Assembly: GCA_902384455.1 (NCBI GenBank)
Contig: CABMCB010000094.1
Location: 1 to 64,000 of the forward strand
Direction of reading: 5' to 3'
Source of the DNA: an uncultured archaeon
GTDB taxonomy: Archaea > Altiarchaeota > Altiarchaeia > IMC4 > SCGC-AAA252-I15
Length of the DNA stretch: 64,000 nucleotides
In this document: piece by piece, positions 35,101-43,690 of the stretch
Position numbering within the stretch: position 1 is the stretch's first letter
How the letters are laid out: every line of letters begins with the position of its first letter
Notes under the pieces: generated by a model
What the model was told of the DNA's origin: nothing
The model's database searches: none
Seen by the model: the letters and a program-made list of their open reading frames with translations, nothing else
Made by a program: the position numbers and the translations under genes

Positions 35101-35375
35101 TCTACGATGTACTAGACATACTCAAAGCCGAGGGGTATACTGAGATATATCCAAAATCTAAGGGGTTTATTGATGTATTATTATCCGTTAAAGACAATTG
35201 TGGGGGTACTACAGAACAAGTTGTAAATAGAATACATAACGATATACGCAAAATATCAAATCAGAATTTAGATGAATGGATAGAGCGTATAACTATGAGT
35301 TTCACAAGAAAACACGTGCAAGAAAAACTAGTCAAAGAATCAGAGCACCGGCTAGCATTAGCACTCATTGAATAA
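32160..35375 (+). CDS. PLD-nuclease/SNF2-type helicase of a restriction-like system
   Basis: A 1071-residue protein. The N-terminal domain has one HKD motif near residue 133 (LHSKLYLFIKD) followed by VVGSSNLTPSGL, a phospholipase-D-type nuclease. A superfamily 2 helicase follows: Walker A SSVGLGKS near 290, DEAH in LIIVDEAHNYRNP, LTATPIN, and the C-terminal motif VI IQRIGRATRLDNP. The last ~250 residues are helical and charged. Six bases separate it from the methyltransferase gene, so the pair likely forms an ATP-dependent restriction system. DISARM has similar SNF2 and methylase parts, but its other genes are absent. Confidence 0.85.
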   Translation: MTEDFDFSTFLNQGAIIDNRRSFNEKTVTLKRVLESLAKGSEAFKCAVGYFYIEGLSEIINSLDNFKEIKILMGSETTPKTKTELINAFKNGFDKIEKNETTIPAILLFHKLVKEAKTLKVKVYLGEDGNFQRLHSKLYLFIKDNESKEALDKYKAAVVGSSNLTPSGLIGNTELDVIIERRPDLQYLEKWFDGLWTIGTEEFEKLRVSDAIIEAIEKSKFGEHLNESYTYLEPVEFFTVLIKFLKADYLFEDWKKSGLFKFQVIDTIRCLRLFREKDYRGVFLTSSVGLGKSYVACQISEIHLREKKDVLIIGPANLVQSEDQWPRYLKEFNLIGKVHLVSMGALQDDPGIVFNKRFVNYSTGGKVKLDSENKYDLIIVDEAHNYRNPDAYRTRNLKRIIDLNGKAKILFLTATPINTRLEDLINLINLFHRPGANLYFDKIIRDFKAILGHLATTEFEDLTEYERGELVKLQEEVEKELFVKSTRETIKSDETYIQELKYFTGVDITNIPDPTVEGEVYVLHERYRPIVNGIVDFINSLSAAHLRIVDPEKGIRLGGFFKWVLYKRFESSIYAYYLTLTRLAKKNISIESAIQNRDIKYLEPEDEDDIPITFELDFKENLQKVIDKIKQGKGAEHLAILSELTKDRELIQEELKKLTPLLNKKQIFEDDKKLEKLEQTLREQKNKKILVFTEYKDTLKAIKQVISENFDQETIRFVSSDTKNKEGIIEKFNNKNSNLRILITTDTLSEGVNISGADIVINYDIPYNPVRIIQRIGRATRLDNPKEVLVINYKPDSDIDKELELVSKMDLRIKDIIKFVGVDYRVWIDKENEVKKLLEERRARDRVNYAKVLENIRNDVWSGDFSDLESKIQYTKPSLILLQKAINKYHLKREDIEKTQEIPQKAYTCLQGQHNLSVFYGNGETFNEEHLSKIDIKETRKEIILEREFKNELDDFSEQLKKEKQEELSLRYYNDRIDRKIYDVLDILKAEGYTEIYPKSKGFIDVLLSVKDNCGGTTEQVVNRIHNDIRKISNQNLDEWIERITMSFTRKHVQEKLVKESEHRLALALIE

Positions 35376-35381
35376 TCAAAG

Positions 35382-38300
35382 ATGAGGATACAGGACATCT
35401 TAGGGGGGGGACAAAAACTTGAGGAATTTTTAATAGAAAAAGGCTATAAAGTTGAAACTGAGTATATTGACAAAGAATATCCCTCAGCACTTTTTATTAA
35501 GTTAGATAAAAGACGATTACTAGCAATTATTGAATTATCTAATGAAGAATCTATTAAGGAAATAAAAAATTATTTTCTTATTGATAAAGGATTAACCCAT
35601 TGTTGTTTGATTCTTCCTCAAAAACTGTTATTCTTTAGGAACTTCGGTGAACGAAGATATTTCCTATACTCTCAAAGGACTAGTGATTCAATTTCAAAAA
35701 TCGACAAACTAGATAAAATAAATGATGATTTTGATTTGTTATTCCAAACTCGAGATGTCTCTGGCGACTTTTACGAAAAATTTAGACTTAAACGAGATTT
35801 TCTTGTCAGGCATATACAGAATGATTTTGAGTCTCCAGAAAAATATCTCATTGCTCAAAAAATATTTGATAGAATCTTCTTTATCTATTTTTTGTGTCAT
35901 AAGGGTATAATAAAATTTTCAGATGGTCGTGCTATAGGGGGGAAATCTCTATTTAAAATACTGCTTGAAAATGGCGAATTCACAAAAAATTTAAAAAATT
36001 TATTCCATCTATTCAATGACGTTGAAGGAAAGTCCATTAAGATTGGTGATAATGTTATCTTAGTACCATATCTTAATGGTGGCCTTTTTCGCCCAGATGT
36101 TTTAGAGCTAGATTTAGATATTTCTCTCACAAATAAAGATTGGAATTCTATCCTAGATTTTCTTAATGACTATCATTGGATTATAGAGGACGATATTACC
36201 GTAGCTGTCCACGACGAAGAAAAAGTATTAACTCCCGAGATATTGGGGCATGTTTATGAACGGGGTGTAGTTGAATGGGAGAATATTGGTTATAATAATG
36301 CTGCAGATGAATCTACAGGTAAAAAGTCGATAAGTGAAAGGAAGAAGAAGGGAGTATATTATACTCCCGAAGAGATTACTGACTATATATCTAGAAACAC
36401 AATTTTCCCATATATCCTTGAAAAATTTGGGGGAAAGTATTCGAGTATAGAAGATATCTTGGATATTGGGGATAAATCAGATTTAGAAGAATTAAAAAAT
36501 ATTTCATTAAATCTGAAGATATTAGACCCTGCATGCGGTAGTGGGGCTTTTTTAATAAATGCGGCCGAAATTTTGTTCTATCTTAATGCAAGAATAAATT
36601 CAAAGCTGGGTATAAAACAGAGATATTATGACATTAAACTTGATATTGTAACAGAAAACATATATGGTGTTGATATACTGCAAGGATCTTCAGAAATATC
36701 AAAGTTACGACTATGGTTATGGTTGATAGCTGATTATGTTGACGTAGTAGATATCAAAGCATTACCCAACATCGAGTATAACATCCGTGTAGGGAATAGT
36801 CTCGTTGGATGGATAGATGAAAAATTGGCCCAGATACCATTAAGGAGCCCACTAACAGATGAGATAGTGGGAATATTCAAAGGACTTAGGGTATACTCAA
36901 ATAATCAAGATACGCAAAAAATTGAAAAAGCTAGAGCATTATTAGGGGATAATGAATGGACCTCAAATAACCCTACCCATCCATTAGAGCGGTATATAGA
37001 AGCATATTCACTTCTCTACTCGATATATAGGAAATCTCATGGGATTAAGGCTGAAAATTTAAAGGGCATAATCGAAACTATTCGAAAAGCAATTTACTCG
37101 AGTATAAGTCCCGGATATTACGAGTATGTTAATGACCGCTTAAAAAAAGACCATATTCGCCCTATTCCGTATACTGAATTTTACCAATTAAAACCATTCC
37201 ATTGGAGAGTAGATTTTGGGGATATTATCAAGAGGGGGGGATTTGATATAGTAATTGGAAATCCACCTTATGTCGATGCACAAACCCAATCATCTAAATA
37301 TGAAAAAACAACGATTAAGGCGCTGTATTTGTCATACACAAATAATTGTGATTATTATGTTCCGTTCATTGAGCTAGGTGCAATAAAACTATGCAGTAAA
37401 GACGGTAGGTTCTCATATATCTGCCCAAATAATTTTTTAAAGCTAGAGTATGGTAAAAACATAAGGAAGCTATTAGAAGGGAGAGTGTATGAGATAGATG
37501 ATTTTGGAGCAAACCAAGTATTTTATGGGTCAGATATCACTAACTATTCCCTTTTGATATTTTCTAGAGGCAAATGTAAGATTCTGGATTATCGATATTT
37601 TAAGTATAAAAAAGATTTTGAACCTATCCTTAAGTCGGGTAGATTAAACTTTTCTTATCCAGCTGATGAATTTGAAGATAATATTTCATATCATTCATTA
37701 TATCAAGATTATAAGGGATTTGTACTTTTTAATGAAAGTCCCTGGATTTTTTTAACAAAGCTTGAGGAGAAATATCTCCCAAATATAATAACAGATAATA
37801 TTCCATTAACTGAAGTTATTGGTGCAAAAATCCATGAAGGAAGTAGTACCGGAGATGATGATTTCTATCTCTTAGAGGATTGTAAAAACAAGAAGGGTTT
37901 GATTGAGGGTTTTTCTAAACTGAAAGAGGAGAGGATTACTATTGAAAAAGAGTTATGTAAAAAATATGTTAAAAGAATATCTGAAGACTTCAGGATAGTT
38001 GATGAAAATATGTTCTTGGTATTTCCATATAAAAAACAGGGCGACGGATACATTTCCCTCTCCGAAAAAGAACTAAAAAAATACTCGATTGGTTATCCAT
38101 ATTTCAAGGAATTTAGGGGTAGACTGGAAAAACGAGAAGACATTAAGAAGAAATCAAATTTTGAAGACACGTGGTTTCTATTCTCTGCAGCGAGAAGTTT
38201 AGAGTATTACGATAAAAACAAGATTATTATGAAATTTACCTCTAAAGACAAACCAAAATTTGCTATCGATAAAGAGGGATACTTTCATAATGCTTCGATT

Positions 38301-38591
38301 AATAACATCACGATAGAGGCATCTATTGATATCCCGGTAGAAGTGTTATTCAATATTCTAGTTTCAGATTTTACAAAATATTTTATTGCAAGGTTTGGTA
38401 CTTTTCTCAGGGGGGGGTATATTAGATATGAAGAACGTTTTTTGAAAAATTTACCAATACCAAAAAAGATAAAGACGAAAAGATGTACGGATATGAAAAC
38501 TAGTTATGGATATGATTCCTTATTTGATAAATTTATTGAAAAATTTTTAGAAGAATGGATTTCAGATAACGGTAATTCAGAACTGCAATAG
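35382..38591 (+). CDS. N6-adenine DNA methyltransferase, Eco57I/type IIG-like
   Basis: A 1069-residue protein partnered with the upstream helicase. The N-terminal ~320 residues are of unknown fold. The methylase has KKGVYYTPEEITDYI, motif I LDPACGSGAFLINAAE near residue 382, the Asp of motif III, and catalytic NPPY in DIVIGNPPYVDAQ near 626. The last ~350 residues include FGTFLRGGYIRYEERFLKNLPIP, the TaqI-C-like target recognition end. It would protect host DNA at a 5-7 bp site. No separate specificity subunit is seen, so specificity is probably within this chain. Confidence 0.9.
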   Translation: MRIQDILGGGQKLEEFLIEKGYKVETEYIDKEYPSALFIKLDKRRLLAIIELSNEESIKEIKNYFLIDKGLTHCCLILPQKLLFFRNFGERRYFLYSQRTSDSISKIDKLDKINDDFDLLFQTRDVSGDFYEKFRLKRDFLVRHIQNDFESPEKYLIAQKIFDRIFFIYFLCHKGIIKFSDGRAIGGKSLFKILLENGEFTKNLKNLFHLFNDVEGKSIKIGDNVILVPYLNGGLFRPDVLELDLDISLTNKDWNSILDFLNDYHWIIEDDITVAVHDEEKVLTPEILGHVYERGVVEWENIGYNNAADESTGKKSISERKKKGVYYTPEEITDYISRNTIFPYILEKFGGKYSSIEDILDIGDKSDLEELKNISLNLKILDPACGSGAFLINAAEILFYLNARINSKLGIKQRYYDIKLDIVTENIYGVDILQGSSEISKLRLWLWLIADYVDVVDIKALPNIEYNIRVGNSLVGWIDEKLAQIPLRSPLTDEIVGIFKGLRVYSNNQDTQKIEKARALLGDNEWTSNNPTHPLERYIEAYSLLYSIYRKSHGIKAENLKGIIETIRKAIYSSISPGYYEYVNDRLKKDHIRPIPYTEFYQLKPFHWRVDFGDIIKRGGFDIVIGNPPYVDAQTQSSKYEKTTIKALYLSYTNNCDYYVPFIELGAIKLCSKDGRFSYICPNNFLKLEYGKNIRKLLEGRVYEIDDFGANQVFYGSDITNYSLLIFSRGKCKILDYRYFKYKKDFEPILKSGRLNFSYPADEFEDNISYHSLYQDYKGFVLFNESPWIFLTKLEEKYLPNIITDNIPLTEVIGAKIHEGSSTGDDDFYLLEDCKNKKGLIEGFSKLKEERITIEKELCKKYVKRISEDFRIVDENMFLVFPYKKQGDGYISLSEKELKKYSIGYPYFKEFRGRLEKREDIKKKSNFEDTWFLFSAARSLEYYDKNKIIMKFTSKDKPKFAIDKEGYFHNASINNITIEASIDIPVEVLFNILVSDFTKYFIARFGTFLRGGYIRYEERFLKNLPIPKKIKTKRCTDMKTSYGYDSLFDKFIEKFLEEWISDNGNSELQ

Positions 38592-38626
38592 TCTGTCACA
38601 AGTTAACTCGAGTATATTATTTGTTC

Positions 38627-39712
38627 ATGCAAGTACATGAACAAAAGATACGTCTTGAGCATAAGCGGGCTGTTATCCATTCTTTTTCGCCTTATCTGGC
38701 AACTTTTCCGGATGAGATTCCGAAGTACGTTATCGACAGGTTTCTGCCTCCTGCGGCGTTGAGGAAGAATTGCGGCGGCAAGAAGCTGATTCTAGACCCA
38801 TTTTGCGGCTCTGGGACCACGCTCGTCGTGGCGGCCGAGAACAATGTGAAGGCTATTGGGGTGGATTTTAATCCTATGGCGGTTTTGATTTCGAACGTCA
38901 AGTGTCGTCCTTTCTGTGAGCGGGATTTTGCGGATGCCGAGGCGCTGCTTGAGGAGATCAGCGGGTGTTTGCCTTTCTCCGGCGGCAGAAACATCGATTT
39001 GTCGGTGGATTTGGATAAGGTGAAGTACTGGTTTCACTCCAAGGTCGCGGATGACCTATTTACGTTGAGGGACGTTATCATAGGATGCAGGAACGAGAAG
39101 GTCAGGAACCTGGCGCTGGTAGTCTATGCCGTCACTTTGAGGGCCTGCAGCTATGCAAAGAATGACACTCTTTCGAGGGCGAGGAAGACGTACGCGATAA
39201 TCGAGGCCTCTCGCGCCAATGCCTTCAGGGATTTCGCCGGGCGGTTCGAGAAGGCGTTGACGTTGAAGCGGGATCAGAAGTTGCTGGTCGCGGATAATAT
39301 GGCTGTGGAGGGGGATTCTAGGCGTCTTTTCTTCGATGACTGCTTGTTTGATTGCATTGTGACGTCGCCGCCTTACATAGCGAGCATCAGCTATTCGACT
39401 CCTTTCGATTTGTTCTACGTCTTCATGAACCAGCGGATTGAGAAGAAGGGGTTCATCAACGGCGAAGACAAGGAGAAGTTCTTCGACGGCATGAAGCAGG
39501 CGTATAACGAGATGTTCAGGGTCTTGAAGAAAGACGCTCCGTGCGTGATGGTCGTCGGCGAGCGGGAGGTGAAAGGCACGATAGAACACATGGTTGAGGC
39601 CGGATTCGTCCTTGAGGAGAAGTTGTTTTACGACATCAAAGGCGGATGCCGCGGCTTTTTCCACGGAATAAAGAGGCTGAAGGAATACGTGCTGGTGTTC
39701 CGTAAGCCTTAG
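38627..39712 (+). CDS. site-specific DNA methyltransferase (DPFCGSGTT/SPPY type)
   Basis: About 361 residues from ATG 38627. Motif I is LILDPFCGSGTTLVVAAE near residue 57, and catalytic motif IV is TSPPYIASISY near 246; SPPY is typical of N4-cytosine enzymes in the beta class. A helical insertion lies between. No cognate nuclease is adjacent, so it may be solitary. Base composition is much richer in GC than the restriction genes just upstream, marking a different origin. The stop overlaps the convergent TBP-like gene by 4 bases. Confidence 0.88.
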   Translation: MQVHEQKIRLEHKRAVIHSFSPYLATFPDEIPKYVIDRFLPPAALRKNCGGKKLILDPFCGSGTTLVVAAENNVKAIGVDFNPMAVLISNVKCRPFCERDFADAEALLEEISGCLPFSGGRNIDLSVDLDKVKYWFHSKVADDLFTLRDVIIGCRNEKVRNLALVVYAVTLRACSYAKNDTLSRARKTYAIIEASRANAFRDFAGRFEKALTLKRDQKLLVADNMAVEGDSRRLFFDDCLFDCIVTSPPYIASISYSTPFDLFYVFMNQRIEKKGFINGEDKEKFFDGMKQAYNEMFRVLKKDAPCVMVVGEREVKGTIEHMVEAGFVLEEKLFYDIKGGCRGFFHGIKRLKEYVLVFRKP

Positions 39713-40005
39713 AATTCAGCCGAGAAGTCGGGGTTGATGAGGCCTATTATTTTGTTGGCCTCGTTTATCGTTTCTTCCTTCTTGCAGGGGTCTTTGAGGT
39801 AGATTTGTATCGTGCCGGAGGTGAAGAACAACACCGAGGCGTCGGGTAGGTGGACTATAACCCTGTTGGTTATGTCCGGGTTGTATTCGGCTGAATACTT
39901 CTCGTTCAGCAACTGATAGAGCTTGTCAAGGTTGATCCGATTCTTTATCCTGCCCTTCAGCATCATACCGCATACTTTGTAGTCCACTTCGACACCCCCA
40001 CTCAT
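39709..40005 (-). CDS. single-repeat TBP-like protein
   Basis: A 98-residue protein with the layout of one half of TATA-binding protein: VCGMMLKGRIKNRINLDKLY as the first strand and helix, YNPDITNRVIVHLPDASVLFF as the convex strands, TSGTIQIYLKD as the characteristic SSGK(I/V)-type strand, then a terminal helix. Full TBP has two such repeats; this has one, so it would have to dimerise to mimic TBP. The wHTH gene 45 bases upstream is in the same operon. TBP homology is from pattern matching and needs a profile search. Confidence 0.6.
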   Translation of the reverse strand: MSGGVEVDYKVCGMMLKGRIKNRINLDKLYQLLNEKYSAEYNPDITNRVIVHLPDASVLFFTSGTIQIYLKDPCKKEETINEANKIIGLINPDFSAEF

Positions 40006-40050
40006 AGTCTAAGTTCTTGGTTATCCCGTGACTTGTCGTTTTAGCTAGTC

Positions 40051-40485
40051 CTATCGGTAGGCATCTATGTTCTTCTCCACCGTCCCTAGGAATTCCTTAA
40101 CCTCCCTTATCTTGTCTTTGGTTATCATGACGTCGCCGAAGTTCTCCCAATGGCCTCCCTTCTTCTTGGCTTCTTTGATTCGTATGAAGGGTTTTCCGTA
40201 CTGGGATATGAAAGTGTCCAGGAACAGGATGTGGTCTTGGTCGAGCCTGACCCTCTTCTGCCATTTCCCGTTTCCGTTGAAGAAGTAGATTATGGAGTTG
40301 CCTAGGCGTTCGCTGTTGACCCTGCCGATGGACTCCAAGTAGTCCATGTGTTTTTGCACTGTCGCCCAGGCAAGGTTAGTTCCTTCTGATACTTGGTTTG
40401 TGGATGCCTTCTTGTTCTTCGCAAGGAAGCACTCTATCCGCTTTCTCGCCTCGTCCTCGACTTCGTTGTGAGTCGGCTCTTTCAT
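40051..40485 (-). CDS. winged-helix regulator of the transfer region
   Basis: A 144-residue protein from ATG 40485. Residues ~10-70 form a helix-turn-helix (FLAKNKKASTNQVSEGTNLA, TVQKHMDYLESIGRV) and wing. The C-terminal half (FGDVMITKDKIREVKEFLG) is a separate alpha/beta unit. The open frame extends to 40989 but that part lies over the oppositely oriented gene at 40609 and is not credible. It is divergent from the secretion operon across a 123-base gap, so it could regulate it. Confidence 0.75.
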   Translation of the reverse strand: MKEPTHNEVEDEARKRIECFLAKNKKASTNQVSEGTNLAWATVQKHMDYLESIGRVNSERLGNSIIYFFNGNGKWQKRVRLDQDHILFLDTFISQYGKPFIRIKEAKKKGGHWENFGDVMITKDKIREVKEFLGTVEKNIDAYR

Positions 40486-40608
40486 GAGATAGATTGCGCT
40501 CTCGCGATATAAAGAACTTCTCTCAGAGAGCATGGGAAAAGTTTCATTTTTCCTGTGGACATCGACGAAACCCACAAGTGAACCAACTGCATCATATGTT
40601 ACCTCAAA

Positions 40609-41022
40609 ATGGACAACAAACTTTTCACCAGAACCGTATGGAAGCCCGAGAAGGGCGAATACATCGTGGAGATAGAGGAAATGGGGAAGATGCTCGTGGA
40701 CACGCCCTACGGGAAACGCAAGGCCGTTTTCATCAAAGTGGGCGGGGAGCCGTACGTCTGGTTCATAAACCACTACGGCAAGGTGGTGGAGAAGGCCATA
40801 GAAACGCGGCTTGACGGCATACTCTCTAAGAGGAAATCGGGCAAGGCGCTTGTCAAGGTCACTGTGGATGAGGCGGACGGGAGGAAGCTCTATGACATTG
40901 AGGAAGTCAAAGCTACGCCTGAGTCCATCGTCGTTTCCGTCGGTATATACGTGAGCGACGGCGAAGGCGAGGACTACCACCTCATCCACTCTGACACGAT
41001 ACCCGTTGGAGGTAAGAAATGA
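40609..41022 (+). CDS. unknown protein, first gene of the secretion operon
   Basis: A 137-residue soluble protein with mostly beta structure (GEYIVEIEEMGKMLVDTPYG, FIKVGGEPYVWFIN, ALVKVTVDEADGRKLYDIEE). I do not recognise it. It has no signal peptide. The stop overlaps the VirB2-like start by ATGA, so it belongs to the transfer operon, perhaps as a regulator or accessory protein. Confidence 0.75.
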   Translation: MDNKLFTRTVWKPEKGEYIVEIEEMGKMLVDTPYGKRKAVFIKVGGEPYVWFINHYGKVVEKAIETRLDGILSKRKSGKALVKVTVDEADGRKLYDIEEVKATPESIVVSVGIYVSDGEGEDYHLIHSDTIPVGGKK

Positions 41023-41345
41023 AGGAAAAACTTTGGATCACGATGTTTGCGGTGATGGTGATGACGCAGATTGCGGTCGCGGGTCTGGGGGACATAAACG
41101 ACCCCAGCCAGGGGATAGCGATAAACGAGTTCCTCTGGAACGTCATAAACCTCATACGGTTCATAGCCGCCGCAGTCTGCGTACTCGCCCTAAGCTGGGC
41201 TGGCCTAGTCATGATATTCGGCCTCTTCGGAGGTACGGAGAACCACGCCAGAGCCAAGGAAATAGCAGGAGCCGCGATACTAGGCCTCATCCTGGTTGTG
41301 CTGGCTCCGAGCATAGTGAATTGGATAGTCAACGGGATTCACTGA
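41019..41345 (+). CDS. VirB2/TrbC-like pilin subunit
   Basis: A 108-residue protein with signal peptide (MKEKLWITMFAVMVMTQIAV), a short polar segment, then two hydrophobic helices (LIRFIAAAVCVLALSWAGLV and AGAAILGLILVVLAPSIVNW) separated by a charged loop with GTENHARAKE. This is the VirB2/TrbC layout. It sits at the start of a VirB6, PrgI and VirB4 series. Confidence 0.75.
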   Translation: MKEKLWITMFAVMVMTQIAVAGLGDINDPSQGIAINEFLWNVINLIRFIAAAVCVLALSWAGLVMIFGLFGGTENHARAKEIAGAAILGLILVVLAPSIVNWIVNGIH

Positions 41346-41365
41346 AATCCCGTCTTTCCCCATCA

Positions 41366-42784
41366 ATGAACTTTCGAGCCCTCGTAGTCTTGGTCTTTCT
41401 GTCCCAGGCGGCGGCAGCACTCGGCTATACGAACCTGCCTCAGATGAACCTGACAATAGCCACGCCGCCCTACCAAGTAGTCTGGGGCTACAACCTGGTT
41501 CGCGGCAATTCCACGAGCGGGCCGCCCAACGGGACCGTCCTCTCCCAGGGTTCGGGGTTCACGGACGCGTGGGTGAAGATACTGGCGTTGGACAAGGCCG
41601 TATTCGACAGCGAGATCAACTCCTCGTACGCGTCAAGGCAGGGGCAAGTGCTCTCCAAGTACGGCTACACGCCAGTCTGTCCGCCCTCGGACTACTGCTG
41701 GCCAAGCTGCATAGGCACGCGATACGAGTACGCAGGCTCGACAGGAAGATTCACCCTCTTCGCCAACGGGCAGTTGCAGGGCAGCAACGCGATACAGGGC
41801 TACAGCATTCCTGACACGGCAACTCAATTGAATCTTAACGCGCAACTAAACGTGGACACGCGGTGCAGGAAATACAAGCTCAGGTTGCGCGTAGATCCGA
41901 ACACCGGGCTGAGGTACTGCAATGAACGCTACTTCGGCGTGGTGACGTTCAGCGGGGTCGTAAGCGATAAGGCAGCCTACGGTCTCTTCGACCTTAAGCC
42001 GCAGGCTAACGTTTCCTTTCAGCGCATCGCCCAAGACGTTTCCGAAATCAGCCGAGGAAGGCTGACTGTCAGAACGGCAGCGCCCTACTCCAATCTCACG
42101 TTCATTCTGGGAAACAACTCCCTGTCCTACTCCGGGAACGCCTACGACGTCGGCTACTACCTACCCGACTACAACCTCCTGAGGGTAAGCACATACGGCC
42201 TCTCGAGGATAACGCAGTACGGCCTATTCTCAAACGTTTCAAGAGCCAGAGAAAACGGGAGCGGGGTCGTGGTTACAGACGTGGATTTCACTTTGACGTA
42301 TGGCGAAACCAAGGCCCTACTTCAAAGGAGGATATGTAGGCTCATCGTCGAAGACTTGTTCAAGCGGCAGTACGTGCTCGAAAATCTCTGTCCAACGGAC
42401 TGGAAGCAGCCTGTAATCGACGCCTCGACCAACGGCAGGATATTCGCCGACAACGGCGAAGTAAACATATCCGTATCTTTGGCTTACAACGGAACCCAGA
42501 TTCCGGGCAGACGGGTGTTTGTTCGCTACGCGAATAGACAATACGCTAAGACTACGGACTCTAATGGCAAGGCGGACTTCGTCTTCAACGCGGAGTATCC
42601 AAACAATAGGGTAGAGGTCGAGTTTCCCGGCGACGGCGTTTACCTAGGTTGCTCCAAGACGGTCTTGATAGCCGTTTCAGACTCCGAGGTGAAAGATCTG
42701 TTGGCTCAGATACTGCCTGCCTTTCTGGTATTCGTAATATCGGTCTACGGGGCGTATCGGATGCTCAAGTTCTGGGGGTTATAA
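41366..42784 (+). CDS. secreted, C-terminally anchored surface protein
   Basis: About 472 residues from ATG 41366: signal peptide (ALVVLVFLSQAAAALG), a large extracellular part with paired cysteines (CPPSDYCWPSC, CRKYKL, LRYC), many N-x-S/T sites, an Ig-like domain near residues 365-435 (AYNGTQIPGRRVFVRYANRQ, then TTDSNGKADFVFN) and a C-terminal membrane helix (ILPAFLVFVISVYGAYRML). It lies between the pilin and VirB6-like genes. A host-contact adhesin of the transfer machine is a reasonable inference. Confidence 0.8.
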   Translation: MNFRALVVLVFLSQAAAALGYTNLPQMNLTIATPPYQVVWGYNLVRGNSTSGPPNGTVLSQGSGFTDAWVKILALDKAVFDSEINSSYASRQGQVLSKYGYTPVCPPSDYCWPSCIGTRYEYAGSTGRFTLFANGQLQGSNAIQGYSIPDTATQLNLNAQLNVDTRCRKYKLRLRVDPNTGLRYCNERYFGVVTFSGVVSDKAAYGLFDLKPQANVSFQRIAQDVSEISRGRLTVRTAAPYSNLTFILGNNSLSYSGNAYDVGYYLPDYNLLRVSTYGLSRITQYGLFSNVSRARENGSGVVVTDVDFTLTYGETKALLQRRICRLIVEDLFKRQYVLENLCPTDWKQPVIDASTNGRIFADNGEVNISVSLAYNGTQIPGRRVFVRYANRQYAKTTDSNGKADFVFNAEYPNNRVEVEFPGDGVYLGCSKTVLIAVSDSEVKDLLAQILPAFLVFVISVYGAYRMLKFWGL

Positions 42785-43690
42785 ATGAGGAAACTAGTTC
42801 TAGCTGTCCTGAGTATAGCGTTCGCCACCTCCACAGCCTCAGCGGACTTGATAGGGGACTTGGGAAAGACTCTTGTCGAGGCGGTGTATACGCCAGCCTA
42901 CAACGCAGTATACGCCCTGCTCACGGCGTTCATGCAGCTTGTTTTGGATATCCTAGTCTGGAACCCTCCGCTCGACTCCGCATATGACGCCTGGAGCATA
43001 GTGCGGACCGTCATAACGTCGATGTACCTCGTGGTGTTGACGTATGCAGGCCTCAAGTTGATGGCGGGAACGATGGTCGGGGAGAATGAGCGGTCTACGC
43101 TGAAGAAGTGGGTCGGCGGCTCGATACTCTCCCTACTCCTCGTGAACATGTCCTATGTCTTGTACGAGTCGGTCATCCAGCTTAACGTGGGCCTGTCTGC
43201 GCTCGTCTACAAGCAGCCAAACATCCAGGGGTTCATAGCGGCATCCGCCGCCTTCATCATACTCCTCTCCTTGCAGACCTCAATCGTGATGCTGGTCATC
43301 CTCCTATTGATAGTGAGGACGCTATTAGTTTTGGTCGGCGTGGTACTGTTCCCTATAGGCATCTTCCTCTACTATCTCCCGCCGACGAGAAGGTTCGGGA
43401 AGCTGATAATCACCGTCATATTCGCCAACATATTCATCCAGTTCTTCGAGGTCCTATGCCTCAGGGTCTGCCTGGACATGTTCGGCGCCATCGGCGGAAG
43501 CTTCACTAGCTCAGTCTTTAACACCATGTTCGGCATGGCGATGATGCTCCTGATGCTCTTCGTGCCTCTAGTGTCCTACGGCTTCGCTACTCTGACAGGG
43601 ATGATACTACAAAAGGCCACGGAAGTCGTAACAAACGTCGTCCCCATGCCCGTACACCTTGACACGTTCAGGACGAGGGGGAAGCAGTAG
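42785..43690 (+). CDS. VirB6/TrbL-like channel protein
   Basis: A 301-residue protein with a signal peptide and about six membrane helices, including long ones (FIILLSLQTSIVMLVILLLI, LLVLVGVVLFPIGIFLYYLP). The loop-helix pattern and the GFATLTGMILQKATEVV tail suit the VirB6/TrbL family. It starts directly after the stop codon of the surface protein. Confidence 0.75.
   Translation: MRKLVLAVLSIAFATSTASADLIGDLGKTLVEAVYTPAYNAVYALLTAFMQLVLDILVWNPPLDSAYDAWSIVRTVITSMYLVVLTYAGLKLMAGTMVGENERSTLKKWVGGSILSLLLVNMSYVLYESVIQLNVGLSALVYKQPNIQGFIAASAAFIILLSLQTSIVMLVILLLIVRTLLVLVGVVLFPIGIFLYYLPPTRRFGKLIITVIFANIFIQFFEVLCLRVCLDMFGAIGGSFTSSVFNTMFGMAMMLLMLFVPLVSYGFATLTGMILQKATEVVTNVVPMPVHLDTFRTRGKQ

Noticed and set aside
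40486-40989. Upstream extension of the wHTH frame on the minus strand
   Set aside because: It lies opposite the gene at 40609 and lacks wHTH similarity; ATG 40485 gives a normal regulator.
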